Assembly: GCF_001704415.2 (NCBI RefSeq)
Contig: NC_030817.1
Span: 29,585,550-29,649,549, forward strand
Direction: 5' to 3'
DNA from: Capra hircus
Lineage: Eukaryota; Chordata; Mammalia; Artiodactyla; Bovidae
Length of the DNA: 64,000 nt
The stretch's first letter is position 1. Every line of letters begins with the position of its first letter. This document shows, piece by piece, positions 10,311 to 22,260 of the stretch. The notes beneath the pieces are model-generated. The model did no database searches. It was not told the DNA's origin and saw only the letters and a program-made list of their open reading frames with translations. The position numbers and the translations under genes were made by a program.

Positions 10311-13300
10311 TGGTGAGTTTACGAGCAGGATCTCAATTCCGCAGGTTCCCAAAAGAGTGACCTGAACCAGTCTGTAGGTCCAGCTCCCTACTTTGCTGGA
10401 TGTGTCTAACTCATTTTGAACCACCTTTCACCACTGGTAGACACACACTAGCACAGAAGGTCTGGGCTACTCATGGGCACAGGCTACTTCCCACTTTGCA
10501 AGGAGATCTGAAATGAGTGAGAGGAAGGACAAGGATAAGGCACTTCCCACGGGTATAGGATTGGGAATGCATGTAGGGAAGAGGGCAGGCATTTTGCTGG
10601 AAGGGCTATCCTCTTGTTTTGGTTGGGAATTAAACATTACATCATTTTAATGTTGAAAATATCATATACCATAAGGATGAAATTGAGTTTCTGGGAAGAG
10701 TTCCAAGACTCCCTTCGTAAGACCTAAGCAAGACATCATCACAGACCATCCTAAAGAAGTGAGTAGGAGTGAGCTCCAAATACAGCAAGCTCTTTTGCTG
10801 TGCAAATATACTGAAAGCTGGATGGCTGCAGAGAAACAGGAACTCCCTGGGTGGCCCTAAAGGGGAGACAGGGCCTGCCAAAGCCTCTGCCGCTGCAGCA
10901 TGGAGGGTCTCTGGTGAGAGGAGCCGAGGTACTCTCTGGCTTCAGAAGGCAGGAAAAGGAACCCTGCACAGGAGCAGTCAGTCCTGAAGGCATGGATATA
11001 GGGGTGGGGGCAGGGAATGTTGTCCCTGCAGCCTCCTGTGGGGCTCTCAGGGAAGAGATCAGTCTTCCCAGCAGCATAAGGAACTCTGTACCAACAGCAA
11101 TAGTGAGCGTGGCAAGTAAGCTTAGCTGCTGCTTAGCCATGACACCTCCTGCTTTGGACTCCAAGCCTGTTGCCCTCACTGCCCCCAGGAATCTCCATCA
11201 GGTCTTCAATTCCCTGCACCAGATGGGAATATACAAGATGGCTGCTCTGAGCCTGCCCTAAAAGTAATCCCAGAAATTCGACCATGACCAGCCCACCACA
11301 GAGGGGTGACTCTCTGCTCTGGACCTGCTACTCAGGTCCCGAATTCCCCAGGAGGACACCGGCTCCATGAGGGAAGGGGCTCCTTCCTGCTTTGTCCACC
11401 ACCGTGTCCTCAGGGCTCAGAGCCGGGCCTACACCCTGGAGGAACTCTGTGCACATTTGCCGAATGAACGAACACCCCCGATCTTCACCAACTGGTGGAC
11501 GAGTCTCTGAAATTTCAGGCTGGCAAAGTTTATACTGACAGACAGAGCTGACTTTGTCCTGAGAGACCCTCGACCTGGAGCCTGAGAAGAGATAGACATA
11601 GCTGTGTTCTGACCAGTGATGAAGTAATTATGGAAAAAGCAAGTATTTCAAAACTACAGGACAAGAGTCTATGGTTTCCACCCAGTGCAGTTGGGTTTCT
11701 AGACTGCATGATTCTGGAGGGGCTTGCTCCAGCCACCCACAGATGTTGCCTTAGGTCTTGGCCCCAAGGTCCTAGTTGGTCCTGACAAAGGCCAACCCAG
11801 CTTCCCAGGGAAATACCCGCAGGCCACCCTAGGGTGCTAGTTGGACTGTTAGTCTTCTATTCTGGTTGCCCTTCTGAGGAAAGACTGGCCCAGAGGTAAA
11901 AATTTCCCCCGGAATCCAGAGCTCCTTTTCAGCTACCTTCCCTTTTGTAGCAGGGAGGAAATACAGTCCTTATACTGTCTATGCCATGTGTATGACTCTC
12001 CTCTTGCCAGCCAGACTGAGCATTGCAAACACTGTTTCTTTCCCTTGCCCTCCATCAGTGTGATTCTGGACTGGCTGACTTGTCACTAAACTATTTGGCA
12101 GAAAGCCCCTCACGTTCTCATGCCTGGAGCCACTCCCAGCACTTCCAGCCCGGAGCTTTAGAACAGAGCCCCACTGAGGTCTGAGCACCCATAGTTTGGC
12201 AGGTTCCCAGGCATGGTTAGGGAAAACCGTAACCAATGCTCCCTACCACAGAGCTTCGCCAGTCATCAGACACACAGGGGCCGAGTCTGACCCCGGCAAG
12301 TCTCGGCCAAGTCAAAGGAAATGACACACCATCTGTGAACCGCCTCCACACACTGGAGCTGGGGGGTCCAGGCCATCTCTAGGTCATCACCGTGGGTGAC
12401 AGCTAGTGACAAGGCCAGTTGCAGCTGAATAACCTCAAAAGGAAACACATGCCAACCCTTTCAAGCCCTTTGGTCACACCAAGTGTTCTGGCATCCTCCC
12501 CAAGCAGAGACAGCCAAAGGAACAGCAAGAACTCCGGGTTCTCCTATTTCTCATTCATTTTCACGACCCTATTGAGTCACAGATAGTCGGGAAGCTGGGA
12601 AGCCTCCGGGGACAGAAGCAAAGGTCCTAAATCAGCCCCCTCCGCCCCCCGCTAGAAATTCAGAGCCCAGAGACGGCCCATGTGCATTCTGTCCCCAGTG
12701 GGAACATGATTAATGTCAGGAACATGCCCAACTGGGAAACACCACGTTCTGGCTGGTTTTCTATTTTGATCTGAGCCAAAGGCAAACTATACCAAGTGAC
12801 CCATAAACAGACCACATTGTGTTTACGGCACTCATTGCTCAACGGAAGGAGGAAGCCCAGTTTCAAACAGGTTAAGAAGAAATGGTCTTTCTTTTAACCT
12901 GCCTTTATTCCTGCCTGATAATAGGCAGGGGACCTTCTTCAAGACAAGGGTGCTGTTAGCCTGGCCAGGATGAGAACCCAGAGCTCGCCTATGGAAGGCT
13001 GCAGTGCAGTCCCCTCCTGACGAGATTCCAAAAATGCACATCAGGGCAACAGGATGAGCCTGCTGCCCATCTCTCCTGTGTGTGTCTCTCTTTGACACGT
13101 ACACCCCTCTGCTAATATTTAACATAATGATAGAGAAAATAACTCAACTCAGGGTTGTTCCCCTGCACCCCTGTTGCTGGGTGATCTTCAGACATATTTT
13201 AAGTGTGACTTATGTGCACTGAGGTCAGTTTGCACCGGTTAGGTGAGCTGACAGCACTTGGGTCACAAGATTCCTAGCCACCCTGCCCTTCAAAGGCAGG

Positions 13301-14058
13301 GTTTCTGCTTTACTGATGGACACTGAGGTGCGGCCCCTTAGAGAAAGCGATGGCCCCTGCCAGGAACTCCAGCTGCACTGCTCTGTGAGCACCCCCCTGC
13401 AGGGGCCACCTGACGACACCCCAGAAGTAGGGAGGTAAGAGCACCCAGCTGCTGTCCTTGTAAAAGGAGGTTCTGTGTAATGCCTCCTCCACCCAGGGCA
13501 GCAGATCACCAGCGCACAAACGTGCTCATGGCTCCAACGCGGCCTGGGCACTGGGCACAGCGTGTCCTGTTTTCCAAACGGAAACCTTTGCTCTAACAAA
13601 CTGGGTCTCTGAACAAAGCCTCAAGCATCTGACCAGCATTTACTCTGCCGCTCCCCCTCCTGCTGCCGCTGCCTCTTTGTTCCTCCTGGTCTCGGCCCTC
13701 AGCTCTCAGCCAGGCTCCAGGAGCGCCAAGGAGAGCCCCGGGAGCTGGGGGTGGGGAGACCCGGATTCCAGGCCATAAATGCCAGCAGGCTCAGCTGCCA
13801 CAACAGTCCCTGATTAAGATGAAAGGAGTGTGAAGTGAATTTAACCTGAAAGGGTGGGAAAGGCAGTGTACCCCAGGCTAGCAGCCGGACCTGGGCCCTC
13901 CTGGCTTCAGGAGGCCTCACTGCCCCCACCCCATCGACAAAGAAACAGAAGCACGTTGCAGGAACTGGCAAACAGAACAAAGAAGAAAAAGAGCATCCAT
14001 AATTCCACTGCCTTCATGAGAGTCCCTGATAGTTTACTGGCATCATTTCCTTTCTGGC
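10311..14058. other. Repeat-poor intron block
   Basis: About 3.7 kb with no Bov-tA, BovB or L1 copy that I can see; only an L2-tail-like stretch near 11380-11475 (ending 'atttgccgaatgaacgaac'). GC content is visibly higher than in the flanks, notably 13630-13760. Several open frames on both strands show no recognisable domain or conserved splice pattern. Possibly regulatory, but the sequence alone does not show that. Confidence 0.5.
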
Positions 14059-14081
14059 TTTTTTTTTTTTTTTTTTTTTTT
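14059..14081. repeat. Poly-T run, 23 bases
   Basis: Twenty-three consecutive T. No adjacent retroelement body was recognised, so it may be an orphan tail of a degraded antisense insertion or a grown mononucleotide tract. Confidence 0.95.
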
Positions 14082-14194
14082 GAGGAGGGGACAGGTTTGC
14101 CAAGTTGCTCTCCCAGGAGGAACCTGAAATGGATTCACACTGCTAATTATCATAAATTCTATACTATTCCCTGGCCTCCCATCTCTTGTCCCAC

Positions 14195-14337
14195 CATTTA
14201 CTCTGTTTAATTTGGGGCAAGTAATTTAGCTCCTCCTTCACTTTATCACTCAGCAAAATAAAGATAATAATTGTATCCATCTTCTAGGGCTGATGTAAGA
14301 ATTGTATGGAATAAATCATATATGTTAGATGCTTCTG
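14195..14337 (+). repeat. MIR-like SINE relic
   Basis: Diverged match to the MIR core and 3' part: 'ggggcaagtaatttagctcc', 'aataaagataataattgta', 'gggctgatgtaagaattgta'. Confidence 0.45.
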
Positions 14338-14369
14338 AAAGTAACACACAATCTTTAGTGTGTTACTTT
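14338..14369. repeat. Small perfect hairpin
   Basis: AAAGTAACACAC (14338-14349) and its exact complement GTGTGTTACTTT (14358-14369) around an 8-nt loop. No run of T follows that would make it terminator-like, and none is expected in an intron. Confidence 0.8.
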
Positions 14370-16033
14370 AGTGTGTTATACTACTTAATATTCAATCATA
14401 TCTCTACTGGCCAAAAACCTTCATCAAGTAGTACATTTTTTAAGTAGATTCCCATTGCTGAAGACTGAGGTTGTTTCCAGTATCTTCCTAATATAAATCA
14501 TGTACTGAAAATTAACCATATTAATGCATAACATCTTATTCTTTATGTTGCTTTCTTTGGCTAGGTTATCAGAAATAAAATCAACAGATCCAAGAGTATA
14601 AGCATTGATCCAGACTGTAAGCCATGATCCAGATTAACGAATTATTCACAAACTATTAGAATTTACAATGCTTTCAGAAATTTATGAGAATGCCAATGGA
14701 ATGATGTACTTGCAAGTAATATGTATTATGAAAAAAAAATCTGGGGCAATAATTCATGGGTCCATAATTCTACATAGCAAACTTGTTAAATTATCTAATA
14801 TTTGAAATTTGCTTATCTTTTTGTTTTGACCAAGAACAAAAAGAGCTCCCAAATCCCTATTTTGTGAGTGCTTATTGTCACCGTCATGTAGGGTCTGTGC
14901 TGGCCCCTGGGAGTCCCAGGACATGTTTTGGTGTGGGGAAGGAGGCAGTCATCACCATACCCAGCTGGTTCTCTTCTGAACCATGTCATGCGTGTGGCCA
15001 GAGCGTGTCTGCATTCTCACCTTTGGTCCTCACAGCAACCCCACTTTCATCTCCACCACAAGAACTCTAGGGCTCAAAGGAATTTTAAGGGAGTTGCAAG
15101 CCATTCAGACAGAGGAAAACAGAGTTGGAAGGACTCAGCTTCCTTTTCCAAGGGCAAGGCTGCTGCCATATCAACAGGTTGGAGGGGAGCCAGTGCAGAC
15201 AGGAGGGGCTTAAGCAGATGCTGAATCAACAACCTCTATGTTGTACAAGATACCAAGTGGACAGAGCCGGACTCCAGAGTCAGCCTGACCCAGAGATGAA
15301 CCTTGTTTCCACCACTCAGCTCAAGGGAGCCTTGGCAAGTTGCTTCCTTTCTCCTGGGCCTCAGAGACACTCATTCCGCAGGCCTGGACAGTGAGAGAAG
15401 CGCTGCTTCTACGAGCATCTTCACAATGAAGTGACATGCAAATGCTGGAGAGTGGCTCCCACGTCTCACATCGGGTCCCTTCTAAATTCTGCAGGGGCGA
15501 CTGTTACAGTTTCGCGTGACACACTGATCAGCATCTTCTTTTAGATGTCAGGGCCTGCCAAACCCAGTTGCTGAAAAGTAGTCATTTACCTACTGTAATT
15601 TCTCACAGTAACTGGCATTTTCTGTTCTTTATACTTAGTTTTTCAATAGCAAACAGGGATAGTGACTGAGGACTTCTGACAGATGAACTGATGCAGAGAG
15701 CAAATGACATGCATATGTAGAGTCTGATATCTTGCAAATCCGCATGGCTTAAATTATAGCAATATGAAAACTGCATATCTTTATCTCAGCATAAGAAAAA
15801 TGCACGATTCTTTTAAGCTGTTCCTACCACTTTATCATCTAGACTTAGGGGAGGGGAAAATTACCTTTATCCTTTGCTTTGGAGACATCTACTGCAACAC
15901 ACAAATTTTAAACCCCAAAGTCAGCTCCTCTCTGGTGCAGAAATAAAAATCACCTTGTGGTAACGACTGCCACCTTGTGGCCATATATGAAACTGTCACT
16001 AAAAATAGATGGCCAGTGTTAATAAAGTCTTCT
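14370..16033. other. Unclassified intron sequence
   Basis: No exon of PRKCH and no confidently named repeat. Overlapping plus-strand frames at 14783-15394 carry no recognised domain. Confidence 0.4.
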
Positions 16034-16215
16034 ACCAGCTCCAGTATTCTTGCCTGGAAGATACCATGGACGGAGGAGCCTGGTAGGCTACAGTCCATGG
16101 GGTCTCAAAGAGTCGGACACGACTGAGAGAATTCACGCACACACGCACACATACACACACCAGCTGCAGTCTATAGGGTCACAAATAGTCACACACGACT
16201 GAACACGTATGATAC
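16034..16215 (+). mobile_element. BOV-A SINE 3' part with CA-rich tail
   Basis: Sense A-type sequence ('ccagtattcttgcctggaag', 'ggtctcaaagagtcggacac') followed by a (CA)-rich stretch and a second, diverged copy of the 'gggtcacaaatagtcacaca' end. Confidence 0.75.
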
Positions 16216-17224
16216 ACACATACATCAGCTGAACACTGTGGAAATCACATGGAGACACTGATATCTGGGGACATTTTATAGTTCACATTTTCCTGGAAAA
16301 TTCTGCATTGTATATTCTATATTTATGGGCCTTCCAATCTGTTTCAGGTTAATTTCTTTTCTATTACAACATCATCTAATTGTTTGTAAGACCTCAGACT
16401 GCTTCTATAGAATCACGGGGATTTCCTTGGATAGGTAAAAGCCCCCTGGAGTTGGGCAGGAGACACTACTTTAGTTGTTCATTAGAATAACTTGAAGTGG
16501 CCACTGCATGACCACGTCAGTCAGCTGTCTGACTCAAAGATTATCACCAGTTAATATCATCCAACCCAATGTCACAGAAAACTATCGGCTCTTTGGTGCG
16601 GCCCTGAATGTAGTCCTGCCTGGCTCATGAAACGAGGAGCTGAGCCTGAAGCCCAGGTGGACAACCAGTGCCACCCACCAGTCTTGCCTTCTTCACAAGG
16701 GTGTTCTCAAACCCAGAACCACCACCCCGCTTTTCTCCGAGAACAAAGTTCTCACCCCACTTTTCTCTGAGAAAACAGCTAGATGAGGACCAGCAAAAGA
16801 CTTTAGGTGGACAAAGCACAGAGTTTGGGAAATAATGTTTTGAGGTTACTCCAGGTAGCAATGGAGGATGGGCAGAACTGAGCTCTGATGGGACCATGGA
16901 CCCAGAAATGGGAAGCAGAGAATCAGGGGCATGGTGGCAGGGCCAGCGTGGGCTCCAGGACTCCTGGAGCCACTGGGGGCTCTGATGAAGAGGGTGTGGC
17001 CTCAAAGGGCCCAGACCATGAGAGGCAAGAGGGGGGAATGCAAGGGAAACTGCAGCCCAAGGAGCTATCAGTTGGACCTTGAGGTGCTTGGACAGCACGG
17101 GGGTGCACGCCACGCACCCCCTTTCACCTGTCCTCCTGCCTCCTGGCTTCCCTGCTCCATAGGTTCTCCATGCTGCGCATGTGCCTTTGCCAACACAAGG
17201 GGCCCTTACACATATGTGATGCTC
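16216..17224. other. Intron DNA with a short tandem duplication
   Basis: At about 16722-16777 a unit of about 28 bp ('caccccgcttttctccgaga' and 'caccccacttttctctgaga') occurs twice in tandem. Nothing else recognised. The opposing frames at 16625-17257 look spurious. Confidence 0.45.
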
Positions 17225-17375
17225 AGCCTCACTTACTGTTGGAGAAATGCCAATTAGAACTCCAAAGTCACGTTAAAAAAAAATCTCTCCAGCCATCAAA
17301 ATGATAGGCAGCATCATAACAGGAGAGGAGGGGAAATAAGCCTTCTCAAATGTGGTTTGGGAGTGTGAATTTAGA

Positions 17376-17600
17376 AATATGGCCAGCAAGTGGAAAGAGC
17401 TTGGGCTCAGCAGTCAGACTGCCTGGCTTTAAAACCTCTGCCACTTGGAAGCTAAATTTCTTCCTGCCTCAGTTTGCTCATTTGTAAAATGGGAGTGATG
17501 TTAACAGAACTTCTTCACAGGATTACCATAAAGATTAATAATACACATAAGGCACTTAGAACTGTGCCTGGTATATAAGTGATAAAGTCTTAGCTATTTT
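17376..17600 (+). repeat. MIR SINE relic
   Basis: Recognisable MIR order: 'gctcagcagtcagactgcct', 'ctcagtttgctcatttgtaa', 'ggcacttagaactgtgcctg'. Sits between two L1-like segments. Confidence 0.75.
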
Positions 17601-17624
17601 CAGCCATGATAGGAGAGAAGGCCC

Positions 17625-18180
17625 ACTAGACTCCATCAGAATCATAAATCCATCCATTTTTGACCAAGCAATACCACTTCCCATAGTGTCCCATATAGAA
17701 ATCATAGCACAGGTACATAAGATAAAAGTACAAGGGACACATTGTAAATTTGATTGAAATAAAAGTTAAGTATAACCTAAGTATATACCAACAGGAAATA
17801 GGTTAAATAATGGGTATTATGGTGTTAAAATGGAATACTATGCAGCCATTATAAATGAGGCAGTCAGGTATACACAAATATGAGACAATCTCATGATACA
17901 TTATGTTTTTTTTCAGACAAATAAGGTGAATGGGGATGCAATGTACAATGTGGTGACTATAGTTAATGATATGGTATTGAATATTGAGAGTTGCTGAAAG
18001 TATTTCTTAAAGGTTCTCAACAAAAGAAAACTTCTGTAGCTAAGTGTGCTGATAGATGCTAACTGGATTTAGTTGTGGTGCTCATTTTACTATATATGCA
18101 AATATAAAATCATTTTTTGCACACCTAAAACAGTGTTAAATGTCAATTATATTTCATTTTTAATATGCAAAGTTTTAAAA
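17625..18180 (+). mobile_element. L1 3'-end relic
   Basis: Sense L1: the ORF2-end phrase 'ggaatactatgcagccatta', then the L1MA-type 3' UTR ('gtggtgactatagttaatga' to 'cacacctaaaacagtgttaa'). Confidence 0.75.
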
Positions 18181-18262
18181 AGTATAAATTTTGCAAGATG
18201 TGTTACAGAGATTTACTCTCTTAGTAAAACCATTTTGGATTTTTTCCTTAAGAAGACAGGGG

Positions 18263-18500
18263 TGGGGGACTTCCCTAGTGGTCCAGTGGTTAAGAATCTG
18301 TCTTCCAGTGCAGCTGACACAGGTTCGATCCCTGGTTGGGGAACTAAGATCCCACACACTTCAGGGCAACTAAGCCTGAGCGCCACAATTACTGAGCACA
18401 CGTGCCTCTACCAGAGAGAAGCCCACGGGTTGGAATGAAGTCTGTGTGCCACAGCCAAGACCCAAGGCAGCCAAAGATAAACAAGCATTTTTAAAAAGGA
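18263..18500 (+). mobile_element. CHR-type artiodactyl SINE
   Basis: tRNA-Glu-derived head ('acttccctagtggtccagtg', B box ggttcgatccc), then 'ggggaactaagatcccacac', the CHR body distinct from Bov-tA, and an A-rich end near 18500. Confidence 0.85.
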
Positions 18501-18729
18501 GGGTACAGAATGGTGTGCAAATATATACCACCATTTATGTTTTTTTAAATAAATACGGATGCATATATGTTGTATGTATGTATGCTTTTGGGTACAAACC
18601 ATTCTCTGAACGGCTATACATGAAAGTACTAATAATAGTCTCAGTCAAAGAAAGGAGATGAATACTTGGAGAATGCTTATATTACCCACTGCATACAAAA
18701 AATTTGCTTTTTCATAGTTTAAATCTGCA

Positions 18730-18931
18730 ATCTGGTATGTCATTCTTCTGCTTAAATGCCTTTCATTCGTTCTTAGGGCTAAAATACAAGCTCCTTTCAC
18801 AGAGCCCTCGAGGCTCTCACAGCCTGGTCCTGGCCCGCCCCACCTCTTCAGCCCAGTTCTCGCCAGGCCCCTTCTCAACCCCACACCCCACACTTGTGGG
18901 CTTCACCCGCCCTCCCTGCTCCTGTGTACTG
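18730..18931 (+). repeat. L2 LINE relic, left part
   Basis: 'aaatgcctttcattcgttct' and 'ctcacagcctggtcctggcc' match the L2 3' region. Interrupted by the next SINE and resumed at 19141. Confidence 0.55.
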
Positions 18932-19140
18932 GTGGCGCTTTAGCCGCTAGGTCATGTCCGACTCTTGCAACTGCATGGACTGTAGCCCTCCAGGCTCCTC
19001 TGTCCATGGGATTTTCCAGGCAAGAATTCTGGAGTGGGGTGCCATTTTCTCCTCCAGGGGATCTTTCTGACCCAGGGACCAAACCTGCATCTCCTGTTTA
19101 GGAGGCGTTTTCCTTACTGACTGAGCTGCCACAGGAGACC
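18932..19140 (-). mobile_element. Bov-tA SINE inside L2
   Basis: Full antisense copy. Imperfect flanking duplications (cctgtgtactggt at left, cctgttcactggt at right) mark insertion into the L2 relic. Confidence 0.85.
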
Positions 19141-19310
19141 TGTTCACTGGTAGACCCACCCAGAGCTGCTCACTGTGGACAACTTACTCCCTTTCACTCT
19201 CTCTGCCTGATTAATTCTAACCGGTCCTTCTGGTTCCAGTGTAGCTGTCACTTTCTCTAGAAATGCCTTGCAGCATCCCTGGACCAGGTGTGACGCCCCC
19301 ATCCCACTCC
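19141..19310 (+). repeat. L2 LINE relic, right part
   Basis: Continues the 18730-18931 L2 segment ('ctgtcactttctctagaaat' then 'gcatccctggaccaggtgtg'). Confidence 0.4.
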
Positions 19311-19940
19311 TACCACGGCCTTTACATCCCTGATGGCGGCAGAGACAAGGGACGTGCCCTGAATTCTCTTTCAGAATGCCTTTGAGAAGCAAGAAGATTG
19401 GGAAATAACTGCCAGACCCTCCCGATGCCTTCATAGGAGCCCTCTCCCCTCTCCATTGACAGCAGAAGCCCAGTCCTGAGCCCAGTCTAACTGGGCTGCA
19501 GTATGCCCCGCCTCAGGGATGAGTCAAGGTGGATGGGAGCCCACTGTGACAAAGCAGCTTATCTCGGCTAGATATTTGCTCCTGCAGCGTCCTCTGCAAC
19601 CCAGGATGAGCCTATAACTCAAGATAGGAAAGATTTTTCTATCCCTGATAAGAGGAAAGTGCATGAAGCCCCTCTGCCTCGGCTCCCTGTGCTTCCTGCT
19701 TCAGATGCTGGCATGTGATGTGTGATGGTTAGGGCTGTGATATTAGGGCAAGTCCCTTGAGACCTCAAGGGCAAGAGATGCCTAATGACACTAAGCATCT
19801 CATACAATCCTAATAGTGCTATCATCAGACTTCTCAAGAAAAAAGTCTCTACTATGAACTAAATTCATCCTTTCTGTTTATTGTATAAACCACTATCAGT
19901 CATATATTCTGTTAACCACACCCAAAAGCATTCCTAATTG
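19311..19940. other. Unclassified intron sequence
   Basis: No exon or named repeat recognised. Confidence 0.4.
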
Positions 19941-19951
19941 CACCCCATGAT

Positions 19952-20159
19952 GAAAGTGAAGTTGCTCAGTCGTGTCCGACTCTTAGCGACCCCATGGACT
20001 GCAGCCTACCAGGCTCCTCCATCCATGGGATTTTCCAGGCAAGAGTACTGGAGTGGGGTGCCATTGCCTTCTCCAGGGGATTTTCCTGACCCAGGATTGA
20101 ACCCAGGTCTCCCGCATTGCAGGCAGACGCTTTACCATCTGAGCCATCAGGGAAGTTCC
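19952..20159 (-). mobile_element. Bov-tA SINE with target duplication
   Basis: Full antisense copy flanked by a perfect 11-bp duplication, caccccatgat (19941-19951 and 20160-20170). Little diverged, so relatively young. Confidence 0.93.
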
Positions 20160-20170
20160 CACCCCATGAT

Positions 20171-20673
20171 AGGGTAGACAGAATCCCAGGATCAGTCCAC
20201 AGAATCAAGCAAAGGGTCCTTGATTGCGGCCAGAAGTAAGGCCTTGGGACATTATAAATCAAGGTGCCCTCTTTGGGCCTATCCTGGTCTGAACTCTTTT
20301 CCCTGGGTCAGAAAGAATTTAGCATTTAGCAATGGAGCCAAGGTCAAAGTCACCAGTATAAGCAGCCCATGATGTTTACTGTCTTCTTGGACTTCTGTAA
20401 CCTTCACTCTGCTAGAGAAGACTTATGTACAAAGACATTTTTAATCTTAGGACACACAACCCTCAAACTGGTCCTTCTCCAGGACAGCATGAAAGGAAGT
20501 GGTTAGTTCGTTGGTTCTGGTCATCAGAAGTCACTGGGTACTTCAAATGACCCTACCTCGGGAGTCTCCACCCCTCAAAGTTTCTGACCTGCTACTTTAT
20601 GAAACCTTCGACATATTGCAGTCAACTTTTGAAGAAAGGAGGCCATGGGGTGGTGAATTAGAGTCCTACTTAC
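20171..20673. other. Intron next to the kinase exon
   Basis: Start, in gene sense, of the intron after exon 20674-20847. The donor is GTAAGT, close to the consensus. No further exon seen. Confidence 0.5.
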
Positions 20674-20847
20674 AGGGGTCTGAAAGCAGCAGAACAGCTG
20701 GGTGAGGAAGGGGTGATTGCGGGCCAGGGACAGGATCCTTTTCTCAGTCATGGTGCACTCCACATCATCGTCCTGCAGGATCACGTCCTTCTTCAGCACC
20801 TTCACAGCATAGAGGTCTCCTGTTTCTTTGATTCTTGCAAGCATCAC
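20674..20847 (-). CDS. PRKCH: PRKCH exon: kinase N-lobe with ATP-binding lysine
   Basis: A 174-nt, 58-codon exon, acceptor AG at 20849-20848, donor GT at 20673-20672. It encodes VMLARIKETGDLYAVKVLKK, then DVILQDDDVECTMTEKRILS and LARNHPFLTQLFCCFQTP. It contains the AVK motif; counting residues from the first exon places this Lys at about 384, the ATP-anchoring lysine. The alpha-C Glu (within MTEKRIL) is also present. VECTMTEKRILSLARNH fits eta better than epsilon. The following exons, with the catalytic loop (RDLKLDN), DFG and the C-terminal hydrophobic motif, were looked for on the minus strand below 20674 and not found. Confidence 0.97.
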
Positions 20848-21031
20848 CTATGGCAAAGCAGCAGGAAGGAGCGTGAGCCAGAGAACTCCTGCAGCTTTTA
20901 GGGTATGGCCTTGCCTGGGGCAGAAGGCCGATGGCAGGTGGGAAACAGGCATATGGATTCTTTCCTGCCCAGACAAACAACCTCCATGGAGCAGGCTTCC
21001 TTTAACCCAAACAGCTGCAGCCAAGACTCAC

Positions 21032-21175
21032 CTTCCCAAAGCTGCCCTTCCCCAACACTCGGATGAACTCAAAGTTGTCGATCCCAAGTCGGTTGGAGGA
21101 ATTTACCCCAATGCCATTTCCTTCTTTGGTGCTCTCCTTTCCCTGTCGTCTTAGGGTTGATCTAGAAACAAGCTT
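21032..21175 (-). CDS. PRKCH: PRKCH exon: hinge and glycine-rich loop
   Basis: A 144-nt, 48-codon exon with phase 0 at both ends; acceptor AG at 21177-21176, donor GT at 21031-21030. It encodes KLVSRSTLRRQGKESTKEGN, then GIGVNSSNRLGIDNFEFIRV and LGKGSFGK. The last part is the start of the kinase N-lobe, with the nucleotide-binding glycine loop G-K-G-S-F-G intact. The first part is V3 hinge. The intron after it is only 184 bp, whereas the other five measured introns are 1.5-5.1 kb. Confidence 0.97.
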
Positions 21176-22024
21176 CTGCAAAGAAGAAATACATGGAATC
21201 AGAAATCCCAGTGGAACCTGAAGCAGTTACAGGTAGAGAAGACCTTACTTGCAGCTTCACCCCTCAATGTAGCACATGGGGAGAGATTAATACAGCTTGA
21301 CATGTGATCAGGTTCTGCCGCGCTCAAAGCTGTTCAGCATAAACTCCTGATCTGTGCTTACTGTATTAGGGTAAGAATCACTTAAAAATATATCTAAGCC
21401 ACTGAGTTTCAGTTTGTGCTCAAATGGCAGTATACAGAAACACTGTCTCAGCCTGGGCCACCTGGTTGCTTTCTACAGGTGACCACGTTCTAAGAGCGCC
21501 ATCTGGTGTCCATGTCCTACAAGTAGCAGATTTCACAACTGCTCAGAAAATCAAAGAGAATAAGAGAAGCAAGGTTATAATATACATTTTAAATTATAGA
21601 AATGAAAATTAATGTAAATATTGGAACAATGAGCAAATACATGAAGGATAATATCGACAATACCTATAATCTCATCAGCCCTCTTCAACAAAAATAAAAA
21701 CAACATAAATATACACACATCTATCTTTACGCTTGATTAATTTTTAAAAAGACAATGAAATTGTTTCATAACACTAATTTTAACATTTTACATGCTATTA
21801 TCATACTAACATGTTAATTGCATGCTATTAACATATTATGCACAGTTCTAAATATCATTCAAGAACATGAGTTTTAAAAAGCTGTCCAATAATTCAATTT
21901 ACGGATATATCGCAATTGATTCAATAACTCCCTTGATACTGGACATACAGATTATCCCCATTTTTCTCTGTATAGAAAACACTCAGTGATTGTACTTGCA
22001 TGCAGATCTTCATATCAGGGTGAT
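21176..22024. other. AT-rich intron sequence
   Basis: Between PRKCH exons 24427-24554 and 21032-21175. Very AT-rich around 21600-21960, with small direct repeats ('catgctattatcat', 'catgctattaacat'). No named repeat. Confidence 0.4.
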
Positions 22025-22260
22025 AAGGAGTCTGGGCTCTCAAGCAGGCTGCCTGGGTTCAAATCACAGGTCTGCAACCCAACCCTGTGACCGTGGACCA
22101 GTCACCTACCTCTCTGTGCTTCAGTTTCCACTCCTAACACGGATGTTAGAGCAGCTGCCACGTGGCTCGTTATGAGGAATAAATGAATAACTGTGCCTAA
22201 AGCTCTTAGATCAGTGCCTGGCACGTTCAATAAACCTCAGCTGCATTGTCATCACTATCT
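22025..22260 (+). repeat. MIR SINE relic
   Basis: Well-ordered MIR: 'caggctgcctgggttcaaat', 'gaccgtggaccagtcaccta', 'gtgcttcagtttccactcct', 'gatcagtgcctggcacgttc'. Confidence 0.85.

Noticed and set aside
10769..11261. Overlapping frames on both strands
   Set aside because: No domain or homologue recognised and opposing frames overlap fully; GC-richer DNA lowers stop frequency.
17098..17121. Palindrome gggggtgc...gcaccccc
   Set aside because: An 8-bp stem with a 7-nt loop; too short to call a functional hairpin in intron DNA.
18263..18330. tRNA-like A/B boxes in SINE heads
   Set aside because: They belong to CHR and Bov-tA SINEs; no cloverleaf or intact acceptor stem supports a tRNA gene here or at the other SINEs.
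1..20673. Further PRKCH catalytic exons (RDLKLDN, DFG, C-tail)
   Set aside because: Looked for in minus-strand reading and not found; presumed beyond the window.
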